Part shown: piece after piece, positions 8,803 to 16,729 of the stretch
Layout: each line of letters opens with the position of its first letter
How positions within the stretch are numbered: position 1 is the stretch's first letter
Origin: Neorhizobium sp. SHOUNA12A
Lineage (GTDB): Bacteria > Pseudomonadota > Alphaproteobacteria > Rhizobiales > Rhizobiaceae
Length of the DNA: 61,017 nucleotides
Direction of reading: 5' to 3'
Assembly (NCBI RefSeq): GCF_023006505.1
Contig: NZ_JALBGV010000033.1
Coordinates: 1 to 61,017 of the forward strand
The notes under the pieces: model-generated
Told to the model about the DNA's origin: nothing
Database searches by the model: none
The model's input: only the letters and a program-made list of their open reading frames with translations
Translations under genes and position numbers: made by a program

Positions 8803-9769
8803 TGCTGCGGCCCCTCTCCTCTCCGTGGAGAACCTCAAGGTGCATTTTGCCATCCGCTCCGGCGTCTTCCAGCGGCAGGTCGGCGAGGTGAAGGCCGTCG
8901 ACGGCGTTTCCTTCTCGATCGGTTCGGGCGAAACGCTCGGCCTTGTCGGCGAAAGCGGCTGCGGCAAGTCGACCACCGGGCTCGCCCTCATGGGCCTCGT
9001 GAAGGCCACTGAGGGACACATCGCCATGCAGGGAGCCGAGGACGTCACGCAGATGCGGAGCATCCCGCGATCCTACCGCCGCCGCATGCAGATCATCTTC
9101 CAGGACCCGTTCTCCTCGCTCAATCCTCGTCAGAAAGTGCGCGACATCATCCGCGCGCCGCTCGATATCCACGGCATCGGCACTGTGGAGAAACGAAGGA
9201 CAGAAGTGGCGAAACTCATGTCGCTGGTGGGCCTCAGGCCCGATCAGGCAGACAACTTCCCGCACCAGTTTTCCGGTGGCCAGCGCCAGAGGATCGGCAT
9301 TGCGCGGGCACTGGCGCTGAGGCCGGATATCATCGTTTGCGACGAACCCGTCTCGGCGCTCGACGTCTCGGTGCAGGCGCAGATCCTTAATCTGCTCGCC
9401 GATTTGCAGAAGGAACTCGGCCTCTCCTATCTGTTCATCTCGCACGACCTCGGCGTGGTCGAACACGTCTCGCACCGGGTCGCCGTCATGTATCTCGGCA
9501 AGATCGTCGAGACCGGGTCGAAAGAGGCGATCTTCACGAACCCCCTTCATCCCTATTCGGAACTGCTGTTGCGCTCGGCGCCGGCACATGATCCGCGCAA
9601 GCGTCACAAGTTCAGCGCCGTCAGCGACGACATTCCGAGCGCCACGCGAAAACCCTTGGGCTGCGCTTTCCACACCCGTTGCCCCCTCGCGACCGATATC
9701 TGCCGGCAAGCCGAACCGCAGCTCGAGCTGAAGGCCGATGGCCAGTCCGTCGCCTGCCATCACCGATAA
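8795..9769 (+). CDS. ABC importer ATPase, DppF/OppF type
   Basis: Partner ATPase of the peptide importer, 324 aa from the ATG at 8795, which has GGGAG 7 bases upstream. The frame is open further 5' but that part is coding in the other frame of the previous gene. Walker A GESGCGKS is at about residue 52, with signature FSGGQRQRIGIARAL, Walker B IIVCDEPVSALD and H-loop ISHDLG. The C-terminal GCAFHTRCPLATDIC cluster is the OppF/DppF tail. It completes the importer (binding protein, two permeases, two ATPases). Confidence 0.93.
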   Translation: MPDAAAPLLSVENLKVHFAIRSGVFQRQVGEVKAVDGVSFSIGSGETLGLVGESGCGKSTTGLALMGLVKATEGHIAMQGAEDVTQMRSIPRSYRRRMQIIFQDPFSSLNPRQKVRDIIRAPLDIHGIGTVEKRRTEVAKLMSLVGLRPDQADNFPHQFSGGQRQRIGIARALALRPDIIVCDEPVSALDVSVQAQILNLLADLQKELGLSYLFISHDLGVVEHVSHRVAVMYLGKIVETGSKEAIFTNPLHPYSELLLRSAPAHDPRKRHKFSAVSDDIPSATRKPLGCAFHTRCPLATDICRQAEPQLELKADGQSVACHHR

Positions 9770-9779
9770 GGAGTTTAGG

Positions 9780-10262
9780 ATGACCGAAGACCTGATCGAG
9801 CTTCTCGCAGAACCGGGCCAGCCGAACTTTTTCTTCGACGCATTGGATACCGCACTCGCCACCCGGGTTGGGCACCGGCTGCTGACGCTGCTCTATAAGG
9901 ACGGCGACGAGGTGGCGCGCGTCTATTCCAACATGCCGGACGTCTATCCCGTCTTCGGCCGAAAACCGATGGGCATGACGCCCTGGGGCGACCTGGTGCT
10001 GCGCCGACAGCAACCATTCCTCGGACGCGACCGGGAGGCGGTCAGGTGGGCTTTCTTCGATCACGAGCTGATCGCGAGCCTCGGCCTCAACTCGGCGATC
10101 AATATTCCGGTCGTCTACAACGGCGAGACGATCGGCACGATCAACCTGCTGCACGAGGAATTCTTCTACGAGGAAAAGCATGTGCAACTCGCCAGACAAT
10201 TCGCACCGCTGCTGATCCCCGCCTTTCTCGAAGCCCGCCGCGCTGGCGCTTCAAAAGCCTGA
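9780..10262 (+). CDS. Small stand-alone GAF-domain protein
   Basis: A 160-aa protein consisting of one GAF fold (residues about 15-150), with the typical core LGLNSAINIPVVYNGETIG and INLLHEE. It starts at ATG 9780 with a strong AAGGAG; upstream in-frame codons belong to the ATPase tail. It has no Cys at all, which excludes free-methionine-sulfoxide reductase, the best-known single-GAF enzyme. It may bind a small ligand of the pathway, either as a sensor or as a binding partner of the neighbouring hydrolases. The function is unknown. Confidence 0.8.
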   Translation: MTEDLIELLAEPGQPNFFFDALDTALATRVGHRLLTLLYKDGDEVARVYSNMPDVYPVFGRKPMGMTPWGDLVLRRQQPFLGRDREAVRWAFFDHELIASLGLNSAINIPVVYNGETIGTINLLHEEFFYEEKHVQLARQFAPLLIPAFLEARRAGASKA

Positions 10263-10277
10263 ACAGGATAAAATCCC

Positions 10278-11507
10278 GTGACCACCATTCTTTTTGAAAA
10301 CGCCCGTATCGTCGATGGAACGAGCCCGGAGCCGAGCGAGCCGATGTCGGTTCTCGTTGAGGGCGATATGGTCCGAGAGGTCTCGCCCTCCATCAACAGT
10401 GCCGGCGCGCAGCGGATCAACCTTGCCGGCAAGGTGCTGATGCCGGGCCTGATCGACGCCCATGTGCATGTCATCGCCGGCATGGCGAACCTCGGCCAGA
10501 ACGCAAAACTTCCCGATCCGATCGTCACCGTGCGCGCCTTCAGGATCATGGGCGAGATGCTGATGCGCGGCTTCACCACGGTCCGTGATTTGGGCGGCGC
10601 GACCTCCGGGCTGCTGGCCGCCACGCAGGAAGCGCCCTGGCCGACACCGCGGCTCAACATCTGCGGCAAGGCGCTGTCGCAATCCGGCGGCCATACCGAT
10701 TATCGTGGCCCCTATGACGACACGCCGACGCCGAAGACCGGCCATACGCTCGGCAATCTCGGGCGCATCTGTGACGGGGTGCCGGAAGTCCGCAAGGCCG
10801 CCCGCGAAGAATTGAAATCCGGTGCACATTTCATCAAGGTCATGGCAAATGGCGGCATCGCCTCGCCGACCGACCCAATCCATTTTCTCGGCTTTTCGCG
10901 GGAAGAGCTGATCGCCTCCGTCGAAGAGGCGGAGAACGCCGGCACCTATGCCGCGGCGCATCTCTATACGGACAAGGCTATCCGCCGGGCGATCGAATGC
11001 GGCATTCATTCGCTGGAACACTGCAACCTGATCACATCCGAAACCGCGAAATTCGCTGTCGAAAACGGCTGCATCTCGGTGCCGACGCTCGTCACCTACG
11101 AAAAGCTCGGCATCGAAGGCCCGGCGCTCGGCTTGCCGCCCACCTCCGTCGCCAAGGTGGATTCGGTACGGCTCGCCGGCATGGAATCGTTGACGATCAT
11201 GCGCGAGGCCGGGCTGCCAATGGCCTATGGCACCGACCTTCTGGGCGAAATGCACCGGCACCAGTCCGAGGAATTCGTGATCCGCTCCCGCGTCCTTCCC
11301 GCCCACGCGGTGATCGCCTCGGCAACCCACGTCGCGGCGAAGCTGCTCCGGATGGAGGGCAAGATCGGCTGTATCGCCCCCGGCGCCTTCGCCGACCTGA
11401 TCGTGATCGACGGCAATCCGCTCGACGACATGTCGTTGCTCGCCGATCAAGGCGCCCATATGCCAATCATCATTCGCGGCGGTCATTTCGTAAAGAACCG
11501 GAGGTAA
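10278..11507 (+). CDS. Metal-dependent amidohydrolase (imidazolonepropionase/prolidase-like)
   Basis: Amidohydrolase-superfamily enzyme, 409 aa. His62 and His64 (LIDAHVHV) form the first metal site. Lys in HFIKVMANGG is the probable carbamylated bridging ligand, His in AAHLYTD and SLEHCN complete the site, and Asp in YGTDLL is the catalytic acid. The C-terminal GKIGCIAPGAFADLIVIDGNPLDD is the usual return of the small beta domain. Relatives include secreted and cytoplasmic Xaa-Pro or Xaa-Arg dipeptidases, so it may hydrolyse an imported dipeptide or cyclic amide. There is no signal peptide. The start is GTG at 10278. Confidence 0.88.
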   Translation: MTTILFENARIVDGTSPEPSEPMSVLVEGDMVREVSPSINSAGAQRINLAGKVLMPGLIDAHVHVIAGMANLGQNAKLPDPIVTVRAFRIMGEMLMRGFTTVRDLGGATSGLLAATQEAPWPTPRLNICGKALSQSGGHTDYRGPYDDTPTPKTGHTLGNLGRICDGVPEVRKAAREELKSGAHFIKVMANGGIASPTDPIHFLGFSREELIASVEEAENAGTYAAAHLYTDKAIRRAIECGIHSLEHCNLITSETAKFAVENGCISVPTLVTYEKLGIEGPALGLPPTSVAKVDSVRLAGMESLTIMREAGLPMAYGTDLLGEMHRHQSEEFVIRSRVLPAHAVIASATHVAAKLLRMEGKIGCIAPGAFADLIVIDGNPLDDMSLLADQGAHMPIIIRGGHFVKNRR

Positions 11508-11511
11508 GTGG

Positions 11512-12696
11512 ATGAAGCTGGGAGGAGAATTGGCGGCGATAACGGCGGGTCTTGACCTGCTCTATCGCAGCCGCAATCGCAATGCCGGCATTCTGGACGC
11601 CGAAGGGCTCATACCCGTCGCTGTCGCCGAGATATCGCCGCAGCGATTTGAGAGCTACGACGAAGCGGAAGCTGCGCTCCTGTCCTTTCGCGATCGTCTC
11701 GGGCAAGCCGAAACCGCGCTGCGCGGGGATTGGCTCGACGAGATGTCCGACTCGCTGCTCGCCCTGATTGCCACCTTCCGGGGCGATTCCATCAGTTTTG
11801 GTGAAAGGCTGGAGCGGCAGATCCGTATCGACGCCCGCGACATACCCGAAGAGATAATCACGGGATATTACAGAGGAATTCGTGAGGTGTTGGATGAACT
11901 CGGCTTCCGCGACGGCAGCCTTTTTGAGGATTTTGCGCGCTGGGAGCAGCATGCCCGGATACCATCGGACAAGGTGCTCGACGTGCTTGCGGAATTTCAA
12001 CGTCAGGCACGAACGCGCTGCGGCATACTGGCAACCTCGTTAAGGGCCGATTGGGTGAATGACGAATGGATCAAACCTATCGCCCAGCGGGACGTGCCTT
12101 ACTCGGCCTATTGTGATTTCCCCGGCAGACGACTGCTGCTCAATGTCGACTTTCCTTACACTGCTTTTGGACTTAAGCACCTGGCAGTACACGAGGCTTT
12201 TCCGGGCCATCTCGTTCACCTGAAACTGCGCGAGAGACGCGTGGCGGAAGGCCTGATGCCGCTTGATGCCGCTCAGGTGGTCACGAGTTCGGCAAGTTCG
12301 GCGATTTTCGAAGGCATCGCCGACAATGGCATGCAATTTCTCGATTGGATCGAAACGCCGGAGGATCATCTCGGCCACCTTCTGCAGCGCCTTCGTTCCG
12401 CGCTCAGGTGTCGCGCCGCCTGGCAACTGCTTGGCGAGGGGCAATCCTTTGATGAAGTCGTGCCGAGTATCGCTGCTGCTTCCCTGCAATCTCCTGATGT
12501 TACCCGATCGCGACTCGCCTTCCTTCGTCATGATCTGCGCGCTCCTTTTGTCTACGCATATTGGTGCGGAGAGATGGCGGTTCACTCGGTCTGGTCCCAG
12601 ATACGTGTTGAAGAAAAAGATGAGTTTTGGAACTATCTCTATAACAACATGCACACGCCGAATACGCTGGCAAAACATTGGCTTAGACGGATCTGA
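11512..12696 (+). CDS. DUF885-like gluzincin-type metallohydrolase
   Basis: Putative zinc hydrolase, 394 aa, with no signal peptide. His227-Glu228 and His233 in VHEAFPGHLVHL, and Glu267 in IFEGIADNG, match the HExxxGH plus downstream Glu arrangement of DUF885 proteins. These are distant relatives of thermolysin-like peptidases. The protein is shorter than typical DUF885 proteins (about 550-600 aa), so the N-terminal part is reduced. GGAGGTAA lies just before the ATG at 11512, 4 bases after the amidohydrolase stop. It is the last gene of the operon; the substrate is unknown. Confidence 0.75.
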   Translation: MKLGGELAAITAGLDLLYRSRNRNAGILDAEGLIPVAVAEISPQRFESYDEAEAALLSFRDRLGQAETALRGDWLDEMSDSLLALIATFRGDSISFGERLERQIRIDARDIPEEIITGYYRGIREVLDELGFRDGSLFEDFARWEQHARIPSDKVLDVLAEFQRQARTRCGILATSLRADWVNDEWIKPIAQRDVPYSAYCDFPGRRLLLNVDFPYTAFGLKHLAVHEAFPGHLVHLKLRERRVAEGLMPLDAAQVVTSSASSAIFEGIADNGMQFLDWIETPEDHLGHLLQRLRSALRCRAAWQLLGEGQSFDEVVPSIAAASLQSPDVTRSRLAFLRHDLRAPFVYAYWCGEMAVHSVWSQIRVEEKDEFWNYLYNNMHTPNTLAKHWLRRI

Positions 12697-12939
12697 TAAA
12701 CACGCATTGGAAGAGTTGAACAGCTATCGCGCGATGACGGTGCTGCCACCGACCTTACCAGTGGCGGAGGTCAGCTTCCGAGCCCGCAGCATGCGATATA
12801 GCTGCTGACCGGCATAACCGATTCCAATATGCCGCTCCCGCGCAAAGGATCTTCCCCAGCCCGCAGGCAAGCGGCTGTTGCCGTTCCCAACGATAGCGGA
12901 TGCCATGCCAATCAGATAGCGGGTTGCCTGCCGCAGGTC

Positions 12940-13782
12940 TCAGTTCGACGTGCGCGCCAAAAACTCGCGGACCGCGGCGATCACGACCTCATGCGCTTCG
13001 GCATGGACCGCGTGGTTCGCGTTCGGCACTTCGAGAAGCTCGCCCTTGGGGATGCTTTCGGCGATCAGCCGCGAATGGTTCGGCGGGCAGATCCAGTCTT
13101 CGGCACCACAGACAACCAGCGTCGGAACCGGAATATCCTTCAGCTTGTCGCGCAGGTCGTAAAGTCGTTCCTTGAACAGCGCGTTATGGGTTTCGGCATG
13201 CAAATGCATGGTGCGGGTGCGTTCTAGCGCGGCATCCGGATCGAATTTCTCGTAATAGAGCGGCTGCAGCGCCAGCCAGATCAGGCGCAGCTCGGTATCG
13301 TCCTTGACCCGGTCGGAGAACATCTTGTCGAGCATGTCGAGGGAGGCGCTGGTTGCCTTGTGAATGCGCTGCTTGAACACCACCATGGCATCGTCTTCGT
13401 GGTGATAGCTGGCGGCGGTCCCACGCAGGATCAGCCGCGACAGGTTCTGGCCATATTTCACGGCATAGGTGAGCGCGATCATGCCGCCGAACGAGCCGCC
13501 CTCGAGAATGATCTTGCGGCCGCCGCACAGGTTCATGCGAAAGGCTTCGACGTCATCGGCCAACTGCTCGAACGTGTAGGGAGGCGTCAGGCTCGTCTCC
13601 CCGCAACCGCGCTGATCATAGGCGATGACACGGTATTTGTCCGACAAGACCTTGTAGGCGTTGAACTCTCCGTGGCGGTCGCCGATGCCGCGCCCGCCAT
13701 GCAGCGCAATGATCGGCTCGGCATCGGGATTGCCGATGTCGTCATAGACAAAGGTGGCGTTGTTGAGTGTCACTGTCGGCAT
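12940..13782 (-). CDS. Alpha/beta hydrolase (proline iminopeptidase-like)
   Basis: Serine hydrolase of 280 aa. The nucleophile is Ser97 in EGGSFGG, the oxyanion loop is LHGGRGIGD, and the acid Asp is in CGAEDW. The catalytic His is in NANHAVH. Proline iminopeptidases share the YDQRGCG motif seen here. It is the last gene of the long minus-strand operon, 154 bases beyond the binding protein, with a hairpin in between. Removal of an N-terminal residue from an imported peptide is plausible, but ester or lactone hydrolysis is equally possible. Confidence 0.88.
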   Translation of the reverse strand: MPTVTLNNATFVYDDIGNPDAEPIIALHGGRGIGDRHGEFNAYKVLSDKYRVIAYDQRGCGETSLTPPYTFEQLADDVEAFRMNLCGGRKIILEGGSFGGMIALTYAVKYGQNLSRLILRGTAASYHHEDDAMVVFKQRIHKATSASLDMLDKMFSDRVKDDTELRLIWLALQPLYYEKFDPDAALERTRTMHLHAETHNALFKERLYDLRDKLKDIPVPTLVVCGAEDWICPPNHSRLIAESIPKGELLEVPNANHAVHAEAHEVVIAAVREFLARTSN

Positions 13783-13887
13783 GGGACTATCCTATCCTGC
13801 TGATATGGCGTCTGAGTAGGTGCTTCTGTCGGATCGCCATCGTCCGGCTGGTGCTGGATCCGACAACTGTCATGGGCCAATGGAAGA

Positions 13888-13915
13888 CCATCCCGCCTCG
13901 TGTGAAGCGGGATGG
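13888..13915 (-). other. Intercistronic hairpin downstream of binding-protein gene
   Basis: Perfect 9-bp inverted repeat (13888-13896 and 13907-13915) with a 10-base loop, between the binding protein and the alpha/beta hydrolase. No T-run follows on the minus strand. The position right after a binding-protein gene matches the hairpins at 3567 and 57059, suggesting mRNA stabilisation or partial attenuation. Confidence 0.6.
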
Positions 13916-13936
13916 CGACATCTGGCGTCCTGGGCC

Positions 13937-15442
13937 TCAGTTGGCCGCAGGCTTCATGTCGAAAGCGCGGACCCAGTCGTCGCCCCGAGCGGCCCAGGTG
14001 ATACGCTTGGACAGGCCGTAGGTCGCGGGCTGGGTATAGAGGAAGAGCGCCGGCGCCTCGTCGCACATCACCTCGGTCGCCTTCTTGTAGGCGGCCTGGC
14101 GCTTCGCCACATCCATGGTCGAGCGGCCGTCCGCCAAGGCTTTTCCGAAATCGGCATTCTCCCAATAGGCGTACATGTTGCCTGGCGCGAACAGGGTCAG
14201 AAGACCATCGGCATCGATCGTCGGCCAGGCCTGGCTGAGCAGGCTCATGCGACCGAGGTCCTTGGTCTTCAGATACTTGTCCATATAGGCGCTGAACTGC
14301 ATCTCGACGATCTTGGTCTTGACGCCGATCTCTTCCAGCTGGCTGGCGACCGCCTGGACGACTTCCTCGCCGTTGAGGTAGATGCCTGTCGGCACTTCGA
14401 TTTCGATCGGCTCGGCCGGCGCACCGCCTGCCTTCTTCAAAAGTTCGGCCGCCTTTTCCGGATCATAGGCGTAGGGCTTCAGATCGGCATTGAAGCCGAA
14501 ATAGCTCTTCGATGTTACCTGGCACTTGGCGATCTCGGCCTGGTCGTTGAAGATCGCCTTGACGATGCCTTCCTTGTCGACGGCGTAGTTCAGCGCCTGG
14601 CGAAGCAGTTTGTTGTCGAGCGGCGGCTTCAGCGTGTTGAACTTGATGAACGCGGTGCGGGTGCTCGGCACCGCGCCGGCCTGGGCGCTGCCGCTCGTCT
14701 TGATCCGGGTAATTTCCGTGGTCGGGATCGAGTTGATGAAATCGACCTCGCCCGCAAGCAGCGCGGCGACACGGCTGGCGGCATCCGGAATGATGCGGAC
14801 AACGACCTTGCTGAAATCCGGCTTCGCACCCCAGTATTGCGGATTGGCGTCGAGCGTGATGCTCTCGCCGGGCTTGACGGAGGAGACGACATAGGCGCCG
14901 CCCGACGCGGTCTCGGTCGCCGGCTTATGATTGGCGGCCCATTTCGGCGGCAGCAGGAAGAACATGGACAGCTGGCCGATCATCGCCGGATAGGGCGAGC
15001 TCGTCTTGATCTCGATCTCGGTCGGGCTGATGATCTTGACGTCGGAGATCAGCGTGAACCACGCTTTGATGCGGGCATTGACGGCCGGGTCGCGCACGCG
15101 GTCAAAATTCCATTTGACCACTTCGGCATCGATCTTCTCGCCATCGTTAAACGTGGCGTCCGACCGCAGCTTGATGCGCCAAGTCAGATCGTCGACGCTC
15201 GTCCATTCGGTTGCAAGAGCCGGAGCAATCTTCATGTCGGGGCTGCGCAGAACCAGCGACGGATAGATGTGGCTGAGCAGGCTGAGGTCGGTGCCGACGG
15301 ATGCCGTCATATGCGGATCGAACGTGTTGATCGTGTTGGTGATCGCGATGGTCAGCGTCTTGTCCTGTGCAAGCGCCGATGTCGATATCGTGGCGCCGAG
15401 CGAAAGTGCGGCGATTGCCGCGGCGATTGATTTTCTGGTCAT
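13937..15442 (-). CDS. ABC importer substrate-binding protein, family 5
   Basis: Periplasmic binding protein, 501 aa, with a signal peptide ending TISTSALA before QDKTLTIA. Family 5 features are present: IYPSLVLR, WRIKLRSDATFNDGEKID, LRQALNYAVDKEGIV. It is the only binding protein in the 26.4-12.9 kb operon and so should feed the permeases at 22113-23896. It lies at the far end, 202 bases after the AhpD gene, and may have its own promoter in that gap. I choose the ATG at 15442 because AGAAGGG lies 7 bases upstream of it but abuts the alternative ATG at 15448. Confidence 0.92.
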   Translation of the reverse strand: MTRKSIAAAIAALSLGATISTSALAQDKTLTIAITNTINTFDPHMTASVGTDLSLLSHIYPSLVLRSPDMKIAPALATEWTSVDDLTWRIKLRSDATFNDGEKIDAEVVKWNFDRVRDPAVNARIKAWFTLISDVKIISPTEIEIKTSSPYPAMIGQLSMFFLLPPKWAANHKPATETASGGAYVVSSVKPGESITLDANPQYWGAKPDFSKVVVRIIPDAASRVAALLAGEVDFINSIPTTEITRIKTSGSAQAGAVPSTRTAFIKFNTLKPPLDNKLLRQALNYAVDKEGIVKAIFNDQAEIAKCQVTSKSYFGFNADLKPYAYDPEKAAELLKKAGGAPAEPIEIEVPTGIYLNGEEVVQAVASQLEEIGVKTKIVEMQFSAYMDKYLKTKDLGRMSLLSQAWPTIDADGLLTLFAPGNMYAYWENADFGKALADGRSTMDVAKRQAAYKKATEVMCDEAPALFLYTQPATYGLSKRITWAARGDDWVRAFDMKPAAN

Positions 15443-15644
15443 GCCCATTCCCTTCTGATTAATTCCCGTTGGTTTTTCATGGGTTTACACCGCGTTCTCA
15501 AGGGACGCTTTTCCTCTATTTTACGTCCTTGAGTATAAGCGGATCGAATTTGCAAGGATCGCAGAACGTTTCGATCGTTCGCCTGCTGGGAGCGACGATT
15601 GGCTTGTCCGGGGGCTGGCGGTCATGCTGTTTCCTCCCTTCCGT

Positions 15645-16223
15645 TCATTTGGCTTCGACAGGTACGGAATGACCAAGCGTGTGCATCAGTCGGTTCGCCC
15701 AGCCGAAAATGGCGGCGGAGTGGACGAGGTCGACGATCTCGGCCTTCGACATGCCATGATCGCGAAGGGCCTGTACCTGCTCCTTGGTGGCCTGCGACGG
15801 CGTCTCGGACAGCGCCTTGCAGAAATCGGCGATCGCCTGGGTCCTGGCATCGAACGGACCTTCGAGGCCCCGCACATAGATCTCCTCGACGACATCCTCG
15901 CGGCCCGACAGTTCGACATAACGGCGGGCATGGACCGACGCGCAGTAGACGCAGCGATTGACGGCGGAGGCGACGAGCGCGCCGAGTTCGCGCTCGGCTC
16001 GGTCGAGACCGCCCTTGGCATACATGATGGCGTTGAACAGTTTCGTGCGGGCCACGTAGGATTCCGGATCATGCGCGAGCGTGCGCACATAGGGGGAAAC
16101 CTTGGTATTGGACGGGGTCACCTGCATCGCAGCCAGCTGTTCTTCGCTCGCCGTGGCAACGTCGACCGGCTCGATATAGGGCGACCAGGAGAGCGCCTTG
16201 ACCTTGAAACGCGCCGTGCTCAT
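15645..16223 (-). CDS. AhpD-like alkylhydroperoxidase (CMD family), with CxxC
   Basis: Carboxymuconolactone-decarboxylase/AhpD-fold protein, 192 aa. The redox site is present: Cys91 and Cys94 in CVYCASVH, with His98 at the expected place. It may detoxify peroxides or carry reducing equivalents for the neighbouring monooxygenase and molybdoenzyme. Its ATG overlaps the stop of the next CMD gene by 4 bases. From memory, the pair resembles two TIGRFAM families named after Agrobacterium vitis loci (Avi_7169 and Avi_7170), which also occur beside peptide importers; this was not checked. Confidence 0.87.
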   Translation of the reverse strand: MSTARFKVKALSWSPYIEPVDVATASEEQLAAMQVTPSNTKVSPYVRTLAHDPESYVARTKLFNAIMYAKGGLDRAERELGALVASAVNRCVYCASVHARRYVELSGREDVVEEIYVRGLEGPFDARTQAIADFCKALSETPSQATKEQVQALRDHGMSKAEIVDLVHSAAIFGWANRLMHTLGHSVPVEAK

Positions 16224-16729
16224 TCGACCTCCTCCAGCAGGCTGAGGCCGGCAAGGACGCGGGCCTCGTAGTTGACGAAGGCAATCAGCTCGGACAGCGC
16301 GATGATCTGCGGATTGGTGAGGCCCGCCTTTTCGAGGCGCTCGATATCCGCCCTGCTGCTGTTGCGCGGCGTCTGGGTGACGAGGTCGGCGTGGCGGATA
16401 ATGGCACTTGTAAAGGCATCGGCGGCCGCCGCGGTTTCAGCACCCGAGGCGATCGAGGCCAGGTCCGCATCGCTGCCGGCTTCGTCCAGCATCAGATCGT
16501 AGACCGCTGCCAGGTCCTCGCGTCCGATGGAGCGGGCCATGCGGGAGGCGAGCGCGGCGCGCAGTGCATGGCTGAGGCCAAAGCCATGATTTGGACTGAG
16601 CACCGTTTCGCGGCAGAGCTCGGTGCCCTCCACGAATTCCGGTCGTTCGCGGCGGATCGCGTAGAGCTCGGAGCCCGGCTTCAAGCCAGATAGGATGTCG
16701 ATCTGGTCCAAGTCACTCATTCCCATCAT
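16220..16729 (-). CDS. CMD-domain protein without redox cysteines
   Basis: A 169-aa AhpD-fold relative coupled by a 4-base overlap to the CxxC-bearing partner. The region corresponding to the CxxC site (HGFGLSHALRAALASRMA and ALSELIAFVNYEARVLAG) has no cysteine pair; the only Cys is in GTELCRETV. It is probably a structural or substrate-binding partner of the AhpD-like protein, possibly forming a hetero-oligomer. The start is uncertain: ATG 16729 has AGGTGGA upstream, and ATG 16726 and 16720 are alternatives. It overlaps the end of the molybdoenzyme gene by 17 bases. Confidence 0.8.
   Translation of the reverse strand: MMGMSDLDQIDILSGLKPGSELYAIRRERPEFVEGTELCRETVLSPNHGFGLSHALRAALASRMARSIGREDLAAVYDLMLDEAGSDADLASIASGAETAAAADAFTSAIIRHADLVTQTPRNSSRADIERLEKAGLTNPQIIALSELIAFVNYEARVLAGLSLLEEVE

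Noticed and set aside
12724..12906. 60-residue minus-strand frame ending LYRMLRARKLTSATGKVGG, faintly like an excisionase-type helix-turn-helix
   Set aside because: Similarity is limited to a short stretch, there is no convincing start site, and no mobile element is adjacent. It could be a gene scrap but is not supported enough to annotate.
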